Positions 24,962 through 33,578 of a stretch of 47,478 bases of DNA are shown piece after piece. The stretch lies in NCBI GenBank assembly GCA_964548275.1, contig CAZJQI010000032.1, positions 1 through 47,478 of the forward strand, given 5' to 3'. Numbering within the stretch: the first letter of the stretch is position 1; each line of letters starts with the position of its first letter. The notes beneath the pieces are model-generated. The model was not told the origin of the DNA and ran no database searches. It saw only the letters and a list, made by a program, of their open reading frames with translations. The translations under genes and the position numbers were made by a program. This stretch comes from JAUVUV01 sp964548275. GTDB lineage: Bacteria > Gemmatimonadota > Glassbacteria > GWA2-58-10.

Positions 24962-27376
24962 GTGAGAATCCTTTATTGCATGTTTAAGACCCTGGCGCTT
25001 ACCGCTTTGATAGTTCTCCTCGTCGGAAATTGCTCGGCCCCTGAAACGGAAAAAGTTTCGCCTGAGCCTGCGGGTAAATCAGAAGGCAGCTGGAAGGTAT
25101 TGGGTCCGGGCGGGGGAGGAGCTCAGTTTCTATCCACTGTCAACCCGGCGGACCCGGACAATGTTTTTGTGCGCTGCGATATGACTGGAGCCTATGTCAC
25201 TCTTGACGGGGGCAAGAGCTGGCGCATGTTCAATCTGCGCACTGTGGTGCAGGATTTCGAGTTCGACCCCAACCAGCCCAATACAGTCTATGCGGCTAAC
25301 AGCGGGCTATACCGCTCGGAGGATCGCGGTAGTCACTGGCGGCTCATTTATCCCGATCCAGCCGGGATTGCCGCTGAAAGGATGATCGGAGACCACGCAG
25401 ACCACCGTTTCGAACTCGCTGACGGAACAGTCAACCCGCGAATCGAGAAAGTGCGGGTGGATCCTGCCAACAGCGACCATATCTATATCGGACAGCCGGC
25501 GCCTTATGTCTATAGCGCCGCCGCCCCGCCACGCCGCGAGGGTGAATCTGTGGTGGTCATGCTCTCGACCGACCGGGGACAAAGCTGGCAGGAACTGGTC
25601 AGGGCAAAAGGGCAGGATGTTCTGGCTATTTTCCCTGGAAGCTGGGAAGGAAAGCCTGACGAGGTCACCGTGATCACGGACCGCTCTGCCGTGCGGGTGT
25701 CAAAGAAAAGCGGTGAAGTTACAGAACTGCCTTTGCCTGTGGAGAGAATCATGGCTGCCGGGGGAGGAGGAAGCACATACTATGTCCTTGCCCCGATGCA
25801 AAGTTCCAAGGGCAGGGTTTCGGGTGGTGTGTATCGCTCTACCGACCGGGGAAAGAGCTGGAAACAGGTAAATACCGGCCTGCTGGAAGACTGGCAGGAT
25901 TCCGGCGAGCTGCCCGGGTTCAGGGCTTTTGCTGTCTGCGAGGGGGATTCGCGGGTGGCTTATCTGTCCTGCAGCGACTATATGGTCAAGGTCAACGGAG
26001 AAAAAGAGCGCCAGTTCGGTATTTTCAAGACAGAAGACAGCGGCGAAACCTGGCACTGGGTCTACCGGGCGAACAACGATAAAGTGTTCGGGGACAATCA
26101 CAAAGCCGGCTGGATGGCGGTGAATTACGGCCCTGAGTGGGGCGAGTATCCGCTGTCCCTGGGAGTAAGCCCGACAGACGCGGATATCTGCTACGCCAAT
26201 GATTTCGGTTGCACCTACCGCACTCTCGACGGCGGCGCCACCTGGGAGCAGGTGTACACAAAATCTCTGCCGGACGGCTCCTGGACCAGCCGTGGCCTGG
26301 ACGTGACCACCTGCTACGGCGTTCATTTCGACCCGTTCGACCCGCAGCACATTTTCATCTCGTACACCGATATCGGCGCTTTCCACAGTTTCAACGGCGG
26401 CCGGAGCTGGTTACATGCAATTCAGGGCGCTCCCAGAGCCTGGCGCAATACCTGCTACTGGATGGTGTTCGACCCTGAGGTCAAGGGACGGGCCTGGTCA
26501 GTGTGGGGCAGCGGTCACGACCTGCCCAGGCCCAAGATGTTCCGCTCAGGCAATTTCCACCGCTACGTAGGCGGTGCAGCCGTATCGGACGACGGCTGCC
26601 GCACCTGGTCACAGAGTAATGCCGGCATGCCGCCGAACACGGTCAGTACGCATATAGTACTCGACCCCCGGAGTCCGAAAGAAAACCGCACGCTCTACGT
26701 TTGCGGTTTCGGCAAGGGAGTGTTCAAATCCACAGACGGCGGAACAAGCTGGGTCAATTCGAGCAATGGCGTGGGCCCGAACATGAACGCGTGGAGAATC
26801 ACCATGCTGCCCGACGGCACGATGTATCTTCTGGTGGCCCGCGGCCTGGAAAACCGTCAGACTGTTGACGGCGCCTTTTACCGCAGCGATAACAGCGCCG
26901 GAACGTGGCAAAACCTGCCTCTACCCGAGGGTGTCAACGCCCCTAACGACCTGGTATATGATCCGACCAACCCGCAGAGGATGTACCTGAGCTGCTGGCC
27001 ACAGACCAAAGGCGGAAGGGAACACGCCGGAGGGCTTCTTCGCACTGATGACAGCGGACAATCCTGGGAACGGGTTTTCGAAGAGCAGGCCCACGTTTAT
27101 GCAGCCGCGGTTGATCCGGACAACCCCTCGACAATATTTATCAACACGTTCAACAGCGCTGCTTTCCGAAGTGATGACAGTGGTGACACCTGGAAGCGGC
27201 TGGAGGGTTACAATTTCAAGTGGGGCCACAGGCCTGTGATCGATCCGCATAACCCGGGCATGCTTTACCTGACCACATTCGGCGGCAGCGTGTTCTACGG
27301 CCCGGTAAAGGGAGTGCCCGGAGCGTTCGAGGACATTGTCGATCCGGCATTCACCATGTGGTACGGGAAGTATTGA
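24962..27376 (+). CDS. Exported Asp-box beta-propeller protein (GH74/sialidase-like fold)
   Basis: The 804-residue protein starts with GTG seven bases after a ggagg site. A hydrophobic leader ends LLVGNC (Cys24), resembling a lipobox but with Asn before the Cys, which is unusual. At least ten Asp boxes follow (TLDGGKSW, SEDRGSHW, STDRGQSW, TEDSGETW, SFNGGRSW, STDGGTSW, TDDSGQSW, SDDSGDTW), with the opening WKVLGPGGGGAQF. Two propellers of seven blades, as in GH74 endo-xyloglucanases, would fit the length; the catalytic Asp pair cannot be placed by eye. It is the intact paralogue of the frameshifted gene at 326-2879 but has no dockerin-like insert. It stands alone as a plus-strand gene. Confidence 0.85.
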   Translation: MRILYCMFKTLALTALIVLLVGNCSAPETEKVSPEPAGKSEGSWKVLGPGGGGAQFLSTVNPADPDNVFVRCDMTGAYVTLDGGKSWRMFNLRTVVQDFEFDPNQPNTVYAANSGLYRSEDRGSHWRLIYPDPAGIAAERMIGDHADHRFELADGTVNPRIEKVRVDPANSDHIYIGQPAPYVYSAAAPPRREGESVVVMLSTDRGQSWQELVRAKGQDVLAIFPGSWEGKPDEVTVITDRSAVRVSKKSGEVTELPLPVERIMAAGGGGSTYYVLAPMQSSKGRVSGGVYRSTDRGKSWKQVNTGLLEDWQDSGELPGFRAFAVCEGDSRVAYLSCSDYMVKVNGEKERQFGIFKTEDSGETWHWVYRANNDKVFGDNHKAGWMAVNYGPEWGEYPLSLGVSPTDADICYANDFGCTYRTLDGGATWEQVYTKSLPDGSWTSRGLDVTTCYGVHFDPFDPQHIFISYTDIGAFHSFNGGRSWLHAIQGAPRAWRNTCYWMVFDPEVKGRAWSVWGSGHDLPRPKMFRSGNFHRYVGGAAVSDDGCRTWSQSNAGMPPNTVSTHIVLDPRSPKENRTLYVCGFGKGVFKSTDGGTSWVNSSNGVGPNMNAWRITMLPDGTMYLLVARGLENRQTVDGAFYRSDNSAGTWQNLPLPEGVNAPNDLVYDPTNPQRMYLSCWPQTKGGREHAGGLLRTDDSGQSWERVFEEQAHVYAAAVDPDNPSTIFINTFNSAAFRSDDSGDTWKRLEGYNFKWGHRPVIDPHNPGMLYLTTFGGSVFYGPVKGVPGAFEDIVDPAFTMWYGKY

Positions 27377-27670
27377 GAAGAAGTGCGATAGTGGAAAGAA
27401 ATTAACATGCCCCTTGAGCGCGCTTGAAGAAAAGGGTGCGGTAGAAGGACGGTACCTGACATTTCCCCTTTCCGCTGTGTTTTAGATAGAGGCGGAGGGC
27501 GGTAAGCGGATATACTATTTCAGCAAGAGTGATGTTTTGATTAACGTTTGGAACGAGGGAAAACAGGTGAATTAGGGCTAAGGCTTAAGCTTTGAGCGGA
27601 TAGAAAGGGAAGCGATCGGCGAGGAGAAGAAATAATTGTATCGAATATATTACTAATAGTTAAACACCCT

Positions 27671-28114
27671 CTAACTTGAATCGGATCGTATTGATGAAGA
27701 TGTTGTTGAGGCTTCTGAAGGCAAACCCCCTGATTGGGTAGTATAAACTGCAACTCTATTTTTTTCTTTAATTCCATCCATAATTTCTGGGAAGCTTTTG
27801 TAATTTTTTTTCCATTTATATACTGAAACTATTGCAGTTATAACACATAAAAATCCAATAATGAGAATTAAAGAAAGCCAAGATACAAGCTTAAAGGAAT
27901 CGGTTTTATCAGCAGCAGCATAAGACACCAAGCAAGCTAAAAAGGCAGTTATACTGCAAAGGGAAACATTTCTTGAAAAATCATGGTTAGAAACATAAAC
28001 ATTTTTCAAATCAGCTTCAGTTAACCCGTATCTATCAGGTGAAGGCTCAATATAAATTGCGGTAGCGATATTATCGGCTATTGTGTTGCCAGTATTGCTT
28101 GATTGGTTCATCAC
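27671..28114 (-). CDS. Small two-helix membrane protein of unknown function
   Basis: The 147-residue product has two adjacent hydrophobic helices (~54-68 VSLCSITAFLACLVSYAA and ~77-100 LVSWLSLILIIGFLCVITAIV), a basic patch KWKKNYK and a serine-rich tail. I do not recognise the family. Its start (GTG 28114 or ATG 28111) overlaps the stop of the upstream gene, so translation is coupled. Codon use is A+T-rich, unlike the flanking glycan genes, which suggests horizontal gain together with its partner. It sits in the same A+T-rich island as the cassette gene at 28873. 27377-27670 downstream contains no recognised feature. Confidence 0.65.
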   Translation of the reverse strand: MMNQSSNTGNTIADNIATAIYIEPSPDRYGLTEADLKNVYVSNHDFSRNVSLCSITAFLACLVSYAAADKTDSFKLVSWLSLILIIGFLCVITAIVSVYKWKKNYKSFPEIMDGIKEKNRVAVYTTQSGGLPSEASTTSSSIRSDSS

Positions 28115-28539
28115 TCTTTCTCCGTATTCCGAGATGGCAACACATCTGCTTTTTTTACTTGGTTGACATAAAATGGAAAATCTGCAATTTCTTTTTCATC
28201 TATTATCAACTTTATAGAATAGTTGCCATAAACAGGCAATTTAAGATTCTGGAGAAGTAAAACCAAATTCGCATTTGCTGTGGGAAAATCTTTAAAAGAA
28301 ACATTAAACATTCCCTCGCCAGGTGGGCAAATTTGTTTTCCATTACTGTCAACAAAATTCACAGAAAATTTGTGGTCACCTTTTTCTTCGAGGCTTAGTC
28401 TTAATCTCACGGCTACTGCGCAGGAAGGGTGCGTTAAGGGGGCTTTTTTTGCGTTGAATGTATTAAATGCGCCGAGTATATTAAGCTTTCCTTGGGGATC
28501 GGATGCCGCATCACACAATGTAAAAATCTCGGTTATCAT
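28111..28539 (-). CDS. DUF6941-like small protein
   Basis: The 142 residues begin ITEIFTLCDAASDPQGKLNILGAFN and continue as a beta-sandwich-like domain with SCAVAVRLRL, HKFSVNFVDSNG and GNYSIKLIIDEKEIADFPFYV. This matches my memory of the DUF6941 family, which has no known function; assignment is by pattern only. It lacks signal and membrane segments. The start ATG follows an aaggag site by six bases. The gene overlaps the 2TM gene by four bases in an operon of two. Base composition is A+T-rich, unlike the host genes. Confidence 0.7.
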   Translation of the reverse strand: MITEIFTLCDAASDPQGKLNILGAFNTFNAKKAPLTHPSCAVAVRLRLSLEEKGDHKFSVNFVDSNGKQICPPGEGMFNVSFKDFPTANANLVLLLQNLKLPVYGNYSIKLIIDEKEIADFPFYVNQVKKADVLPSRNTEKE

Positions 28540-28713
28540 ATATAACTCCTTGTATTAATTCTATTTTTATACATTGAGTAATAAATAGTAAAAAATATTA
28601 CGACATCTAGATATTACAGAATTTTCTCTATTTAAAGGATAATAGCAGAAAAGGAAGAAATCAAATTATTTTGGTTAGAGTCTAATTTGTTTTCAATATT
28701 GCACTTTAATAAT
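28540..28713. other. A+T-rich intergenic leader
   Basis: This stretch has no coding signal. It should contain the promoter for the minus-strand DUF6941-like operon, since the ribosome site lies at its left edge. It ends at the first cassette repeat (28714). Confidence 0.35.
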
Positions 28714-28834
28714 AGCCAGACACAATATATAGTGTCTGGCTTTTTTCTTTTGAGTTTGAGAAAGATTTTTCTTTCGATGTGAAAGTCATTATATTTGTTT
28801 AGAGAGATTATGCAGCATTTTGGAATTTTTAGAC
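28714..28834 (+). repeat. Cassette repeat A (hairpin plus conserved leader)
   Basis: It starts with hairpin AGCCAGACAC / GTGTCTGGCT (28714-28741, loop aatatata) and a T-run, like an intrinsic terminator. Then comes gagtttgagaaag and a conserved block containing tttagagagattatgcagc. It is about 90% identical to copy C at 43324. The hairpin would end plus-strand transcription, yet no plus-strand gene lies upstream, so it is best read as the boundary of an inserted cassette. Confidence 0.65.
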
Positions 28835-28872
28835 GGCATTTTTCACAGTCTACTTATTGGAAGGATTTTATC

Positions 28873-29430
28873 ATGGGTGGTGCTACTAATAAAATATTTA
28901 TAATGTTTAAAAATTTTATACCGATTGCAGGGATTTCATTGGCGATATTAGCCGGTTTTATCGCGATGTTCAGTTTAAAATACACTTCAGTTCATCGTTT
29001 TAAAACAAGTGCTATCGAAATTACGGCTGGGGAGCCTTTAGGCCAATTAGTACTCATGTCAGATTTAGAAATAGTAAAATTATCAGTAGAAAATTTGCGT
29101 CAAATGTTGGATTCATTGACAATACCAAATGAGACCAAAACAGCAGTCCAATTAAACAAACTTCGCTTTGAAATTAATGCGATGAAATCTAGCTTAAATA
29201 AGATTGAAGAAGTTATTTTAGATGATCCAGTAAAAGCTTTAAAATTACCCTTAATGGAAAGAGAATTAAATAATATTAAAGAGGTTTATAGAAATGAAAT
29301 ACTAAATATAAGGAGTGAAATCAACCGAGTCTATGACATGAGCAAGTGGCTATTTTATGTAATGATCATGATGGCCATCGCTTTGCTAAGTGTGGCAATT
29401 TCTGGTTTCTTTCAAAGCAGACGAGGTTAA
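28873..29430 (+). CDS. Cassette protein: two membrane helices around a coiled coil (paralogue of 44345)
   Basis: The start is the ATG 28873, eight bases after a ggaagg site; the longer frame to 28795 begins inside the conserved repeat. From there the product has ~185 residues: an N-terminal helix (PIAGISLAILAGFIAMFSL), a charged helical middle with heptad-like spacing (LSVENLRQMLDSL, FEINAMKSSLNKIEEVIL, NEILNIRSEINRVYDM) and a C-terminal helix (WLFYVMIMMAIALLSVAISGF) ending QSRRG. No family is recognised. The 44345 copy is about 80% identical from the coil onward and diverged at the N-terminus. A+T-rich codons mark it as foreign. A membrane-perturbing or scaffold role is possible but unproven. 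Confidence 0.75.
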   Translation: MGGATNKIFIMFKNFIPIAGISLAILAGFIAMFSLKYTSVHRFKTSAIEITAGEPLGQLVLMSDLEIVKLSVENLRQMLDSLTIPNETKTAVQLNKLRFEINAMKSSLNKIEEVILDDPVKALKLPLMERELNNIKEVYRNEILNIRSEINRVYDMSKWLFYVMIMMAIALLSVAISGFFQSRRG

Positions 29431-29472
29431 ATGACGTTTGCTTTCCGTCGTATCCACAACAATCGTTATGAA

Positions 29473-29533
29473 AGCCGGACACTAAACACAGTGTCCGGCT
29501 TTTTTCATTTCGATTTTTTGGGCAGCATTTTAC
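29473..29533 (+). repeat. Cassette repeat B (right boundary)
   Basis: Hairpin AGCCGGACAC / GTGTCCGGCT (29473-29500) with T-run, followed by a shortened leader that ends ggcagcatttta, the same terminal motif as in copies A, C, D and E. It is preceded by gtatccacaacaatc, which is also found before copy E. It closes the 28714-29533 cassette. Confidence 0.65.
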
Positions 29534-29543
29534 AGAATTTACA

Positions 29544-29570
29544 GGGGCGCGGCTTGCCGCGCCCCTTTTT
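29544..29570 (+). terminator. Strong intrinsic terminator
   Basis: A perfect 9-bp GC stem (ggggcgcgg / ccgcgcccc, loop cttg) is followed by ttttt. It separates the plus-strand cassette from the minus-strand gene whose stop is at 29574. A similar ggggcgcggc hairpin lies next to the other cassette locus at 43296. Confidence 0.7.
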
Positions 29571-29573
29571 CTT

Positions 29574-31664
29574 TCAGCGTTCCACTTTTTCCCACCCTGG
29601 CCAGGAGATTTCCGGTCGGTAGTTGGACTCGTTGCAGGTGGGCGGGCGTCTGGGAGCGTAGATTTTATCGCCTTCAAAAGTATCCGACTGGGTGTAGATA
29701 TAGATCCACTCCGGGTCCCAGCAGATAATTTCATCGCGAGAATCGCCGGTCAGGTCGTGCACCAGGTAGGACAGGTCGGGATGGCCGTCATCCGGGAACA
29801 TCACCACCCGACGGCCCCAGCCGTCCACCATGCCGCCCAGTGTGGAGCTGGGAGAGAGCATGATAAACTCCACCCCGTCCCCGCGCCAGTTAACAGGCAG
29901 AATGGGAGAGCCGGCGTGGAACGGCTCGAAATCGATAATTTTTTCTCCCTTGCAACTGTAAAGAGTGGTCAGCCCCGGCTCGCCCCAGTAGTTGATATTG
30001 CAGAGCTCCAGCCCCGGGATGTCAGGCCGGAACTGGGCAATCGAGGGTGTCTGGGCGTGGCCCACCCTGTCGTGAAGCAGTATATTGGCGTTCTTGTCCA
30101 GTATTGCCACTCCGTCATCGCTGGCGGTGATAAATACGATATCCTCCGAACCGTCCAGGCAGAAATCCCCGGCGCAGATACCATCCGCATGCTCCTGGAG
30201 TTTGTCATCCAGGCTCCAGACTATGCTGCCGTCGTGGTCGAAAAGCGTATAGCCCAGGTAGACCTCGTCTTTCCCGTCCCTGTCGCAATCGTAAAAGAAC
30301 GGGTAATGGCCCAGGTTGGCCGTGGCGCTCCAAAGCAGCTCGAACTTGTTGGTATAGGCCCAGAGCCGGGTATGGCGGTCCTTGATTATCACGTCAAGTG
30401 GTTTGCCTGTGCCGCGAAGGTCGGCGAAAGCGAAACAGTCCACGTTTAAAAAGTGAAGGTGATCCCGGCGGTAGTAGTGCTTGTATTCGTTCCACGAGGT
30501 TTCGCCGGGCAGGATTTTGGACTCCGGCACCCGGTAGCGGGCCTTCTCTTTCCCTGTCCTGCCGTCAAGGATTTTGATCCAGCTCTCATGTGCGTAGATC
30601 ACCTCATTGGCGCCGTCGTTGTCGATATCGTGGATCTGGGCCGCTACGTCGTAGGTCACGTACGCGTGATCCGGGTCCGGTTTACCAATCTGCCAGAGAA
30701 TATGGCCGTCCAGGTCCAGGGCGGTCATACAGCTTATCATGTTGTAGTTGCCGCCGAAAAAGGGAATGTTCTGCACCAGCAGCATGTCCAGCCTGCCGTC
30801 ACCGTCCAGGTCGCCCAGGCGCATTGCCCGTGCGACCCCGAAACCACCTGTGGCGATCCTTTTCCAGATCACCGGCCTGGGGTTGTCGCGCCTGAGAAAA
30901 TCCAGTTCGGCTCCCCTGGCTGAGATGCGCTCGAGGTAAGCTTTCTTTTCCTGAGCTGTGGTAGTAACTGCTATCTCGTGATAGCGCACAGGAGCGCAGG
31001 CGAAAAGCCCGATCTTGCCGCCTGCATACCGGCTGTCGCTGACATCGAATATTTTTTTGCCGTCGATATAGCAGCGAATTTTATCGCCGTGCGCTTCCAC
31101 CAGCAGCCGGTAGGGCCGGGAGCGGTCGATCTGGAAACCGGCAGAGCCGAGCTCGTGCCAGCCGTCCCGGCGGAAACCTTTCTCCCCGTCCCGGTAGCGC
31201 AGGGTGAGGCGGTCACCGGGTGCGAAAGCGAAAAGGTAGTAGTGCCGGCCGTCCTGGTAGCGGAAAATGATCCCGGTCAGGTCTGTGGGATTCAGGGGTG
31301 TAACTTTAACCTCGAGGTTGTAATCGCCCCACAATGGGTCTCCGGTGCAGAGGATCGGGTAGGTGAAGTTGTGTGTCCAGACAGTCTCGTTGTACCCGAG
31401 GTATTCCAGTGTCTGTTCGCCGTCCAGTTCGAAAACTTTCCATTCAGTAGGCCCACGGTTGTTGACAATTTCCCATCCGTCAGTGAACTCGCGTGGCACG
31501 TGGTGGTATTCCGGGAATCCTTTGGACGCGTATTCTCCGAATACTCCTGGTGACAGGCGCGAAAAGTTCGTACTGTAGAGCAGGGTGTCGGAAGTCCCGG
31601 CTCTGGCAGCGGACAGGACACAGGAAATTAGAAATAATGCAAAGGAAAGGATTGCAATTCTCAT
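29574..31664 (-). CDS. Exported protein with LamG-like and rhamnogalacturonan-lyase-like propeller domains
   Basis: The start is the ATG 31664 after a ggaggg site; a longer frame (to 31694) would precede the signal peptide. From there residues 1-~22 are a signal (ILSFALFLISCVLSAARA). Residues ~30-240 resemble a concanavalin/LamG fold (GDYNLEVKVTPLNPTD, YRLLVEAHGDKIRCYIDG). Residues ~270-690 form a propeller with calcium loops (DLDGDGRLDMLL, DIDNDGANEVIYA, DCDRDGKDEVYLG), as in FG-GAP proteins and PL11 rhamnogalacturonan lyases. Catalytic residues cannot be assigned by eye. It is last in a minus-strand operon after the SDR and zinc dehydrogenase genes. Confidence 0.75.
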   Translation of the reverse strand: MRIAILSFALFLISCVLSAARAGTSDTLLYSTNFSRLSPGVFGEYASKGFPEYHHVPREFTDGWEIVNNRGPTEWKVFELDGEQTLEYLGYNETVWTHNFTYPILCTGDPLWGDYNLEVKVTPLNPTDLTGIIFRYQDGRHYYLFAFAPGDRLTLRYRDGEKGFRRDGWHELGSAGFQIDRSRPYRLLVEAHGDKIRCYIDGKKIFDVSDSRYAGGKIGLFACAPVRYHEIAVTTTAQEKKAYLERISARGAELDFLRRDNPRPVIWKRIATGGFGVARAMRLGDLDGDGRLDMLLVQNIPFFGGNYNMISCMTALDLDGHILWQIGKPDPDHAYVTYDVAAQIHDIDNDGANEVIYAHESWIKILDGRTGKEKARYRVPESKILPGETSWNEYKHYYRRDHLHFLNVDCFAFADLRGTGKPLDVIIKDRHTRLWAYTNKFELLWSATANLGHYPFFYDCDRDGKDEVYLGYTLFDHDGSIVWSLDDKLQEHADGICAGDFCLDGSEDIVFITASDDGVAILDKNANILLHDRVGHAQTPSIAQFRPDIPGLELCNINYWGEPGLTTLYSCKGEKIIDFEPFHAGSPILPVNWRGDGVEFIMLSPSSTLGGMVDGWGRRVVMFPDDGHPDLSYLVHDLTGDSRDEIICWDPEWIYIYTQSDTFEGDKIYAPRRPPTCNESNYRPEISWPGWEKVER

Positions 31665-31712
31665 TATTCCCTCCAGTTGAAAATACAGATTCACGGTTAC
31701 TCGATTCAGGGA

Positions 31713-32510
31713 TCAATGCTTCTTTTGCCGAGGCATTGCACGTGTGGCCCCGGTGCTGATTCCGCCGTCGACCAGGATAGTCTGGCCTGTCACGTACCGG
31801 CTCGCCTCCGAGGCAAGAAACACGATAGCCCCGTCCAGGTCGTTCGGCAGACCCGGCCTTTTGAGCGGAATGCGGTCGCATAAGTATTCGACCCACTCTT
31901 TGTTCTCATACATCATAGCATTCTGCGCGGTCTTGAACCAGCCCGGAGCCAGACAGTTGACCGTGATACCATGCACTCCCCAGTCATCGGCCAGGCTCAT
32001 GGTAAGCTGTTTCACTCCTCCCCGGCTGGCGCAGTAGGGAGCCAGTGCTGCATAGCCGAACACACTGGTTACCGAACCGATATTGATTATCCTTCCGTAC
32101 TTGCGAGGAATCATCTTTTTTGCCACTGCCTGGGCAACAAAAAAAGTGCCGCGAATGTTGGTATCGAGCACCAGGTTCCAGTCCTCCCAGGTTATATCCA
32201 CAGAGGGTTTGCGCACATTGCAGCCGGCGTTGTTGACCAGAATGTCGATTTTGCCGTAGTGCTTGACGGCGGCCTCTACCGCTTTCTGAATGCTTTCGTA
32301 TAGGCGCACGTCAAGCTCAACTGGCAGGGCCTCGCGGCCAAGGGATTCGATTTCGGCCCTGAAAGGCTCGAGCGAATCGATATTGCGGCTGGTGATCACC
32401 AGGTCCGCTCCGGCGCGCGCCAGGGCCCGGCTGAAATACTGACCCAGCCCCCGGCTGGCACCGGTTATTATCGCCACCCTGCCGCTCAGGTCGAAAAGGT
32501 TTTCACTCAT
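31713..32510 (-). CDS. SDR-family oxidoreductase with unusual YxxxR active site
   Basis: The 265-residue protein is a classical short-chain dehydrogenase by length and motifs: TGASRGLG (~16-23), VNNAGC (~93), the DTNIRG Asn (~118), Ser146 (INIGSV) and Tyr159. The residue four after Tyr, nearly always Lys, is Arg163 (YCASRGG, codon cgg). The rest is normal, including PGWFKT and GQTILVDGG. Closest in style are gluconate/ketogluconate or 2-deoxygluconate dehydrogenases. It is cytoplasmic, with a ribosome site (aaagga) upstream. It lies 36 bases after the zinc dehydrogenase gene. The Arg may lower or change activity. Confidence 0.85.
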   Translation of the reverse strand: MSENLFDLSGRVAIITGASRGLGQYFSRALARAGADLVITSRNIDSLEPFRAEIESLGREALPVELDVRLYESIQKAVEAAVKHYGKIDILVNNAGCNVRKPSVDITWEDWNLVLDTNIRGTFFVAQAVAKKMIPRKYGRIINIGSVTSVFGYAALAPYCASRGGVKQLTMSLADDWGVHGITVNCLAPGWFKTAQNAMMYENKEWVEYLCDRIPLKRPGLPNDLDGAIVFLASEASRYVTGQTILVDGGISTGATRAMPRQKKH

Positions 32511-32546
32511 TTGAAACCAGTTCCTTTCTCGCCGTGGTAAAAATTT

Positions 32547-33578
32547 TCAGGGGAGCAGGCAGACCTTGATCAATCCTTTCTCCCCCCTATAGAGCCGACC
32601 GAACCAGGCCGCGCCTTCGGACAGGGGAACTTTTGCGCTGATCAACCTTTCTGCCCTGACTGCCCCTTTGGAGAGCATCTGGAGGCATTCAGGGTACTCG
32701 CCCGCTGAGGCGCAGGAGCCGTATATCGAAATTTCCCGGACAACAGTTTTCTGCAGCGGCATTTCGATATCAGGCGAAAAGTTGCCCACTAAAACCAGTG
32801 AACCGCCTTTGGAAAGGCTTCCGAGTGCTGTCTGAAAGGTGGAGCTAAGGCCAACCGCATCGAAAGCAAGGTCCGCTCCTCGATTGCCGGTACGGGCTAA
32901 AACTTTTGCAGGGATGTCCTCCTTTTCAGGGTTAAAACCCTCGTCGGCTCCCAGCTCGACTGCCAGTTTAAGCCTCTCCTGGTCAAGGTCCACAACAAAG
33001 ACAAAACCGCAGCCGCGCGCCTTGAGCACCTGGACGATCAACAGGCCGATCATCCCCGCCCCGATTACCACAGCGGTATGATCCTGGGATATGTTCACCC
33101 GGGCCACTGCATGTACTGCAACGGAGAGCGGCTCCACTGTGGAAGCCGCCTCGAAAGACAGCGAATCCGGAATCCGGTAAACACATCTGCGCGGCACAGC
33201 GACATATTCTGCAAAGGCTCCGTCCTGGCGGTACTCGTCGCAGGATACACCGATCACGCGGCGGTTATCGCAGAGGTTTACATTGCCCTTAAGGCAATAA
33301 TCGCACTCGCCGCAGTAGATCGTGGAATCGAATGTCACTCGTTCCCCGGCTTTCAGATCACCTACCTTGCCGCCCACCTCTGCCACCACGCCTGCAGCCT
33401 CATGCCCCATGATCAGCGGGGGGATTCTCCGGCCCGTGCTGCCGTCCAGCCCGTGGACATCGCTTCCGCAGATTCCGCAAATCTTTACCCGGATCAGCAC
33501 CTCGTCCGCACCAACTGCCGGCTCTGGAACTTCCTCGTAAACCAGCTTGTTATATTCTTTCAGAACCAGGGCTTTCAT
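32547..33578 (-). CDS. Zinc-dependent alcohol/polyol dehydrogenase (MDR family)
   Basis: The 343-residue protein has the catalytic-zinc ligands Cys37 (GICGSDVHG) and His59/Glu60 (MGHEAAGVV), the structural-zinc cysteines 89, 92, 95 and 103 (YCGECDYCLKGNVNLC) and the NAD site VIGAGMIGLLIVQ (~172). This is the sorbitol/threonine/galactitol dehydrogenase pattern and is complete. It is first in a three-gene minus-strand operon with the SDR and the lyase-like protein, fitting oxidation of released sugars or sugar acids. The substrate cannot be named. Confidence 0.88.
   Translation of the reverse strand: MKALVLKEYNKLVYEEVPEPAVGADEVLIRVKICGICGSDVHGLDGSTGRRIPPLIMGHEAAGVVAEVGGKVGDLKAGERVTFDSTIYCGECDYCLKGNVNLCDNRRVIGVSCDEYRQDGAFAEYVAVPRRCVYRIPDSLSFEAASTVEPLSVAVHAVARVNISQDHTAVVIGAGMIGLLIVQVLKARGCGFVFVVDLDQERLKLAVELGADEGFNPEKEDIPAKVLARTGNRGADLAFDAVGLSSTFQTALGSLSKGGSLVLVGNFSPDIEMPLQKTVVREISIYGSCASAGEYPECLQMLSKGAVRAERLISAKVPLSEGAAWFGRLYRGEKGLIKVCLLP

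Noticed and set aside
27541..27670. Possible integron attC site (GTTAAAC near 27659, TTAACGTTTGG near 27543)
   Set aside because: The two boxes do not form a proper RYYYAAC/GTTRRRY pair, the intervening sequence is not an imperfect palindrome, and no integrase is in the window.
28795..28872. Earlier ATG as start of the 28873 cassette protein
   Set aside because: The extra codons fall within the conserved repeat leader; the ATG at 28873 has its own ggaagg site and matches the paralogue's start.
28714..29500. CRISPR-like array from recurring hairpins
   Set aside because: Repeats are separated by whole genes or several hundred bases, not by uniform 30-40 base spacers, and no cas gene is present.
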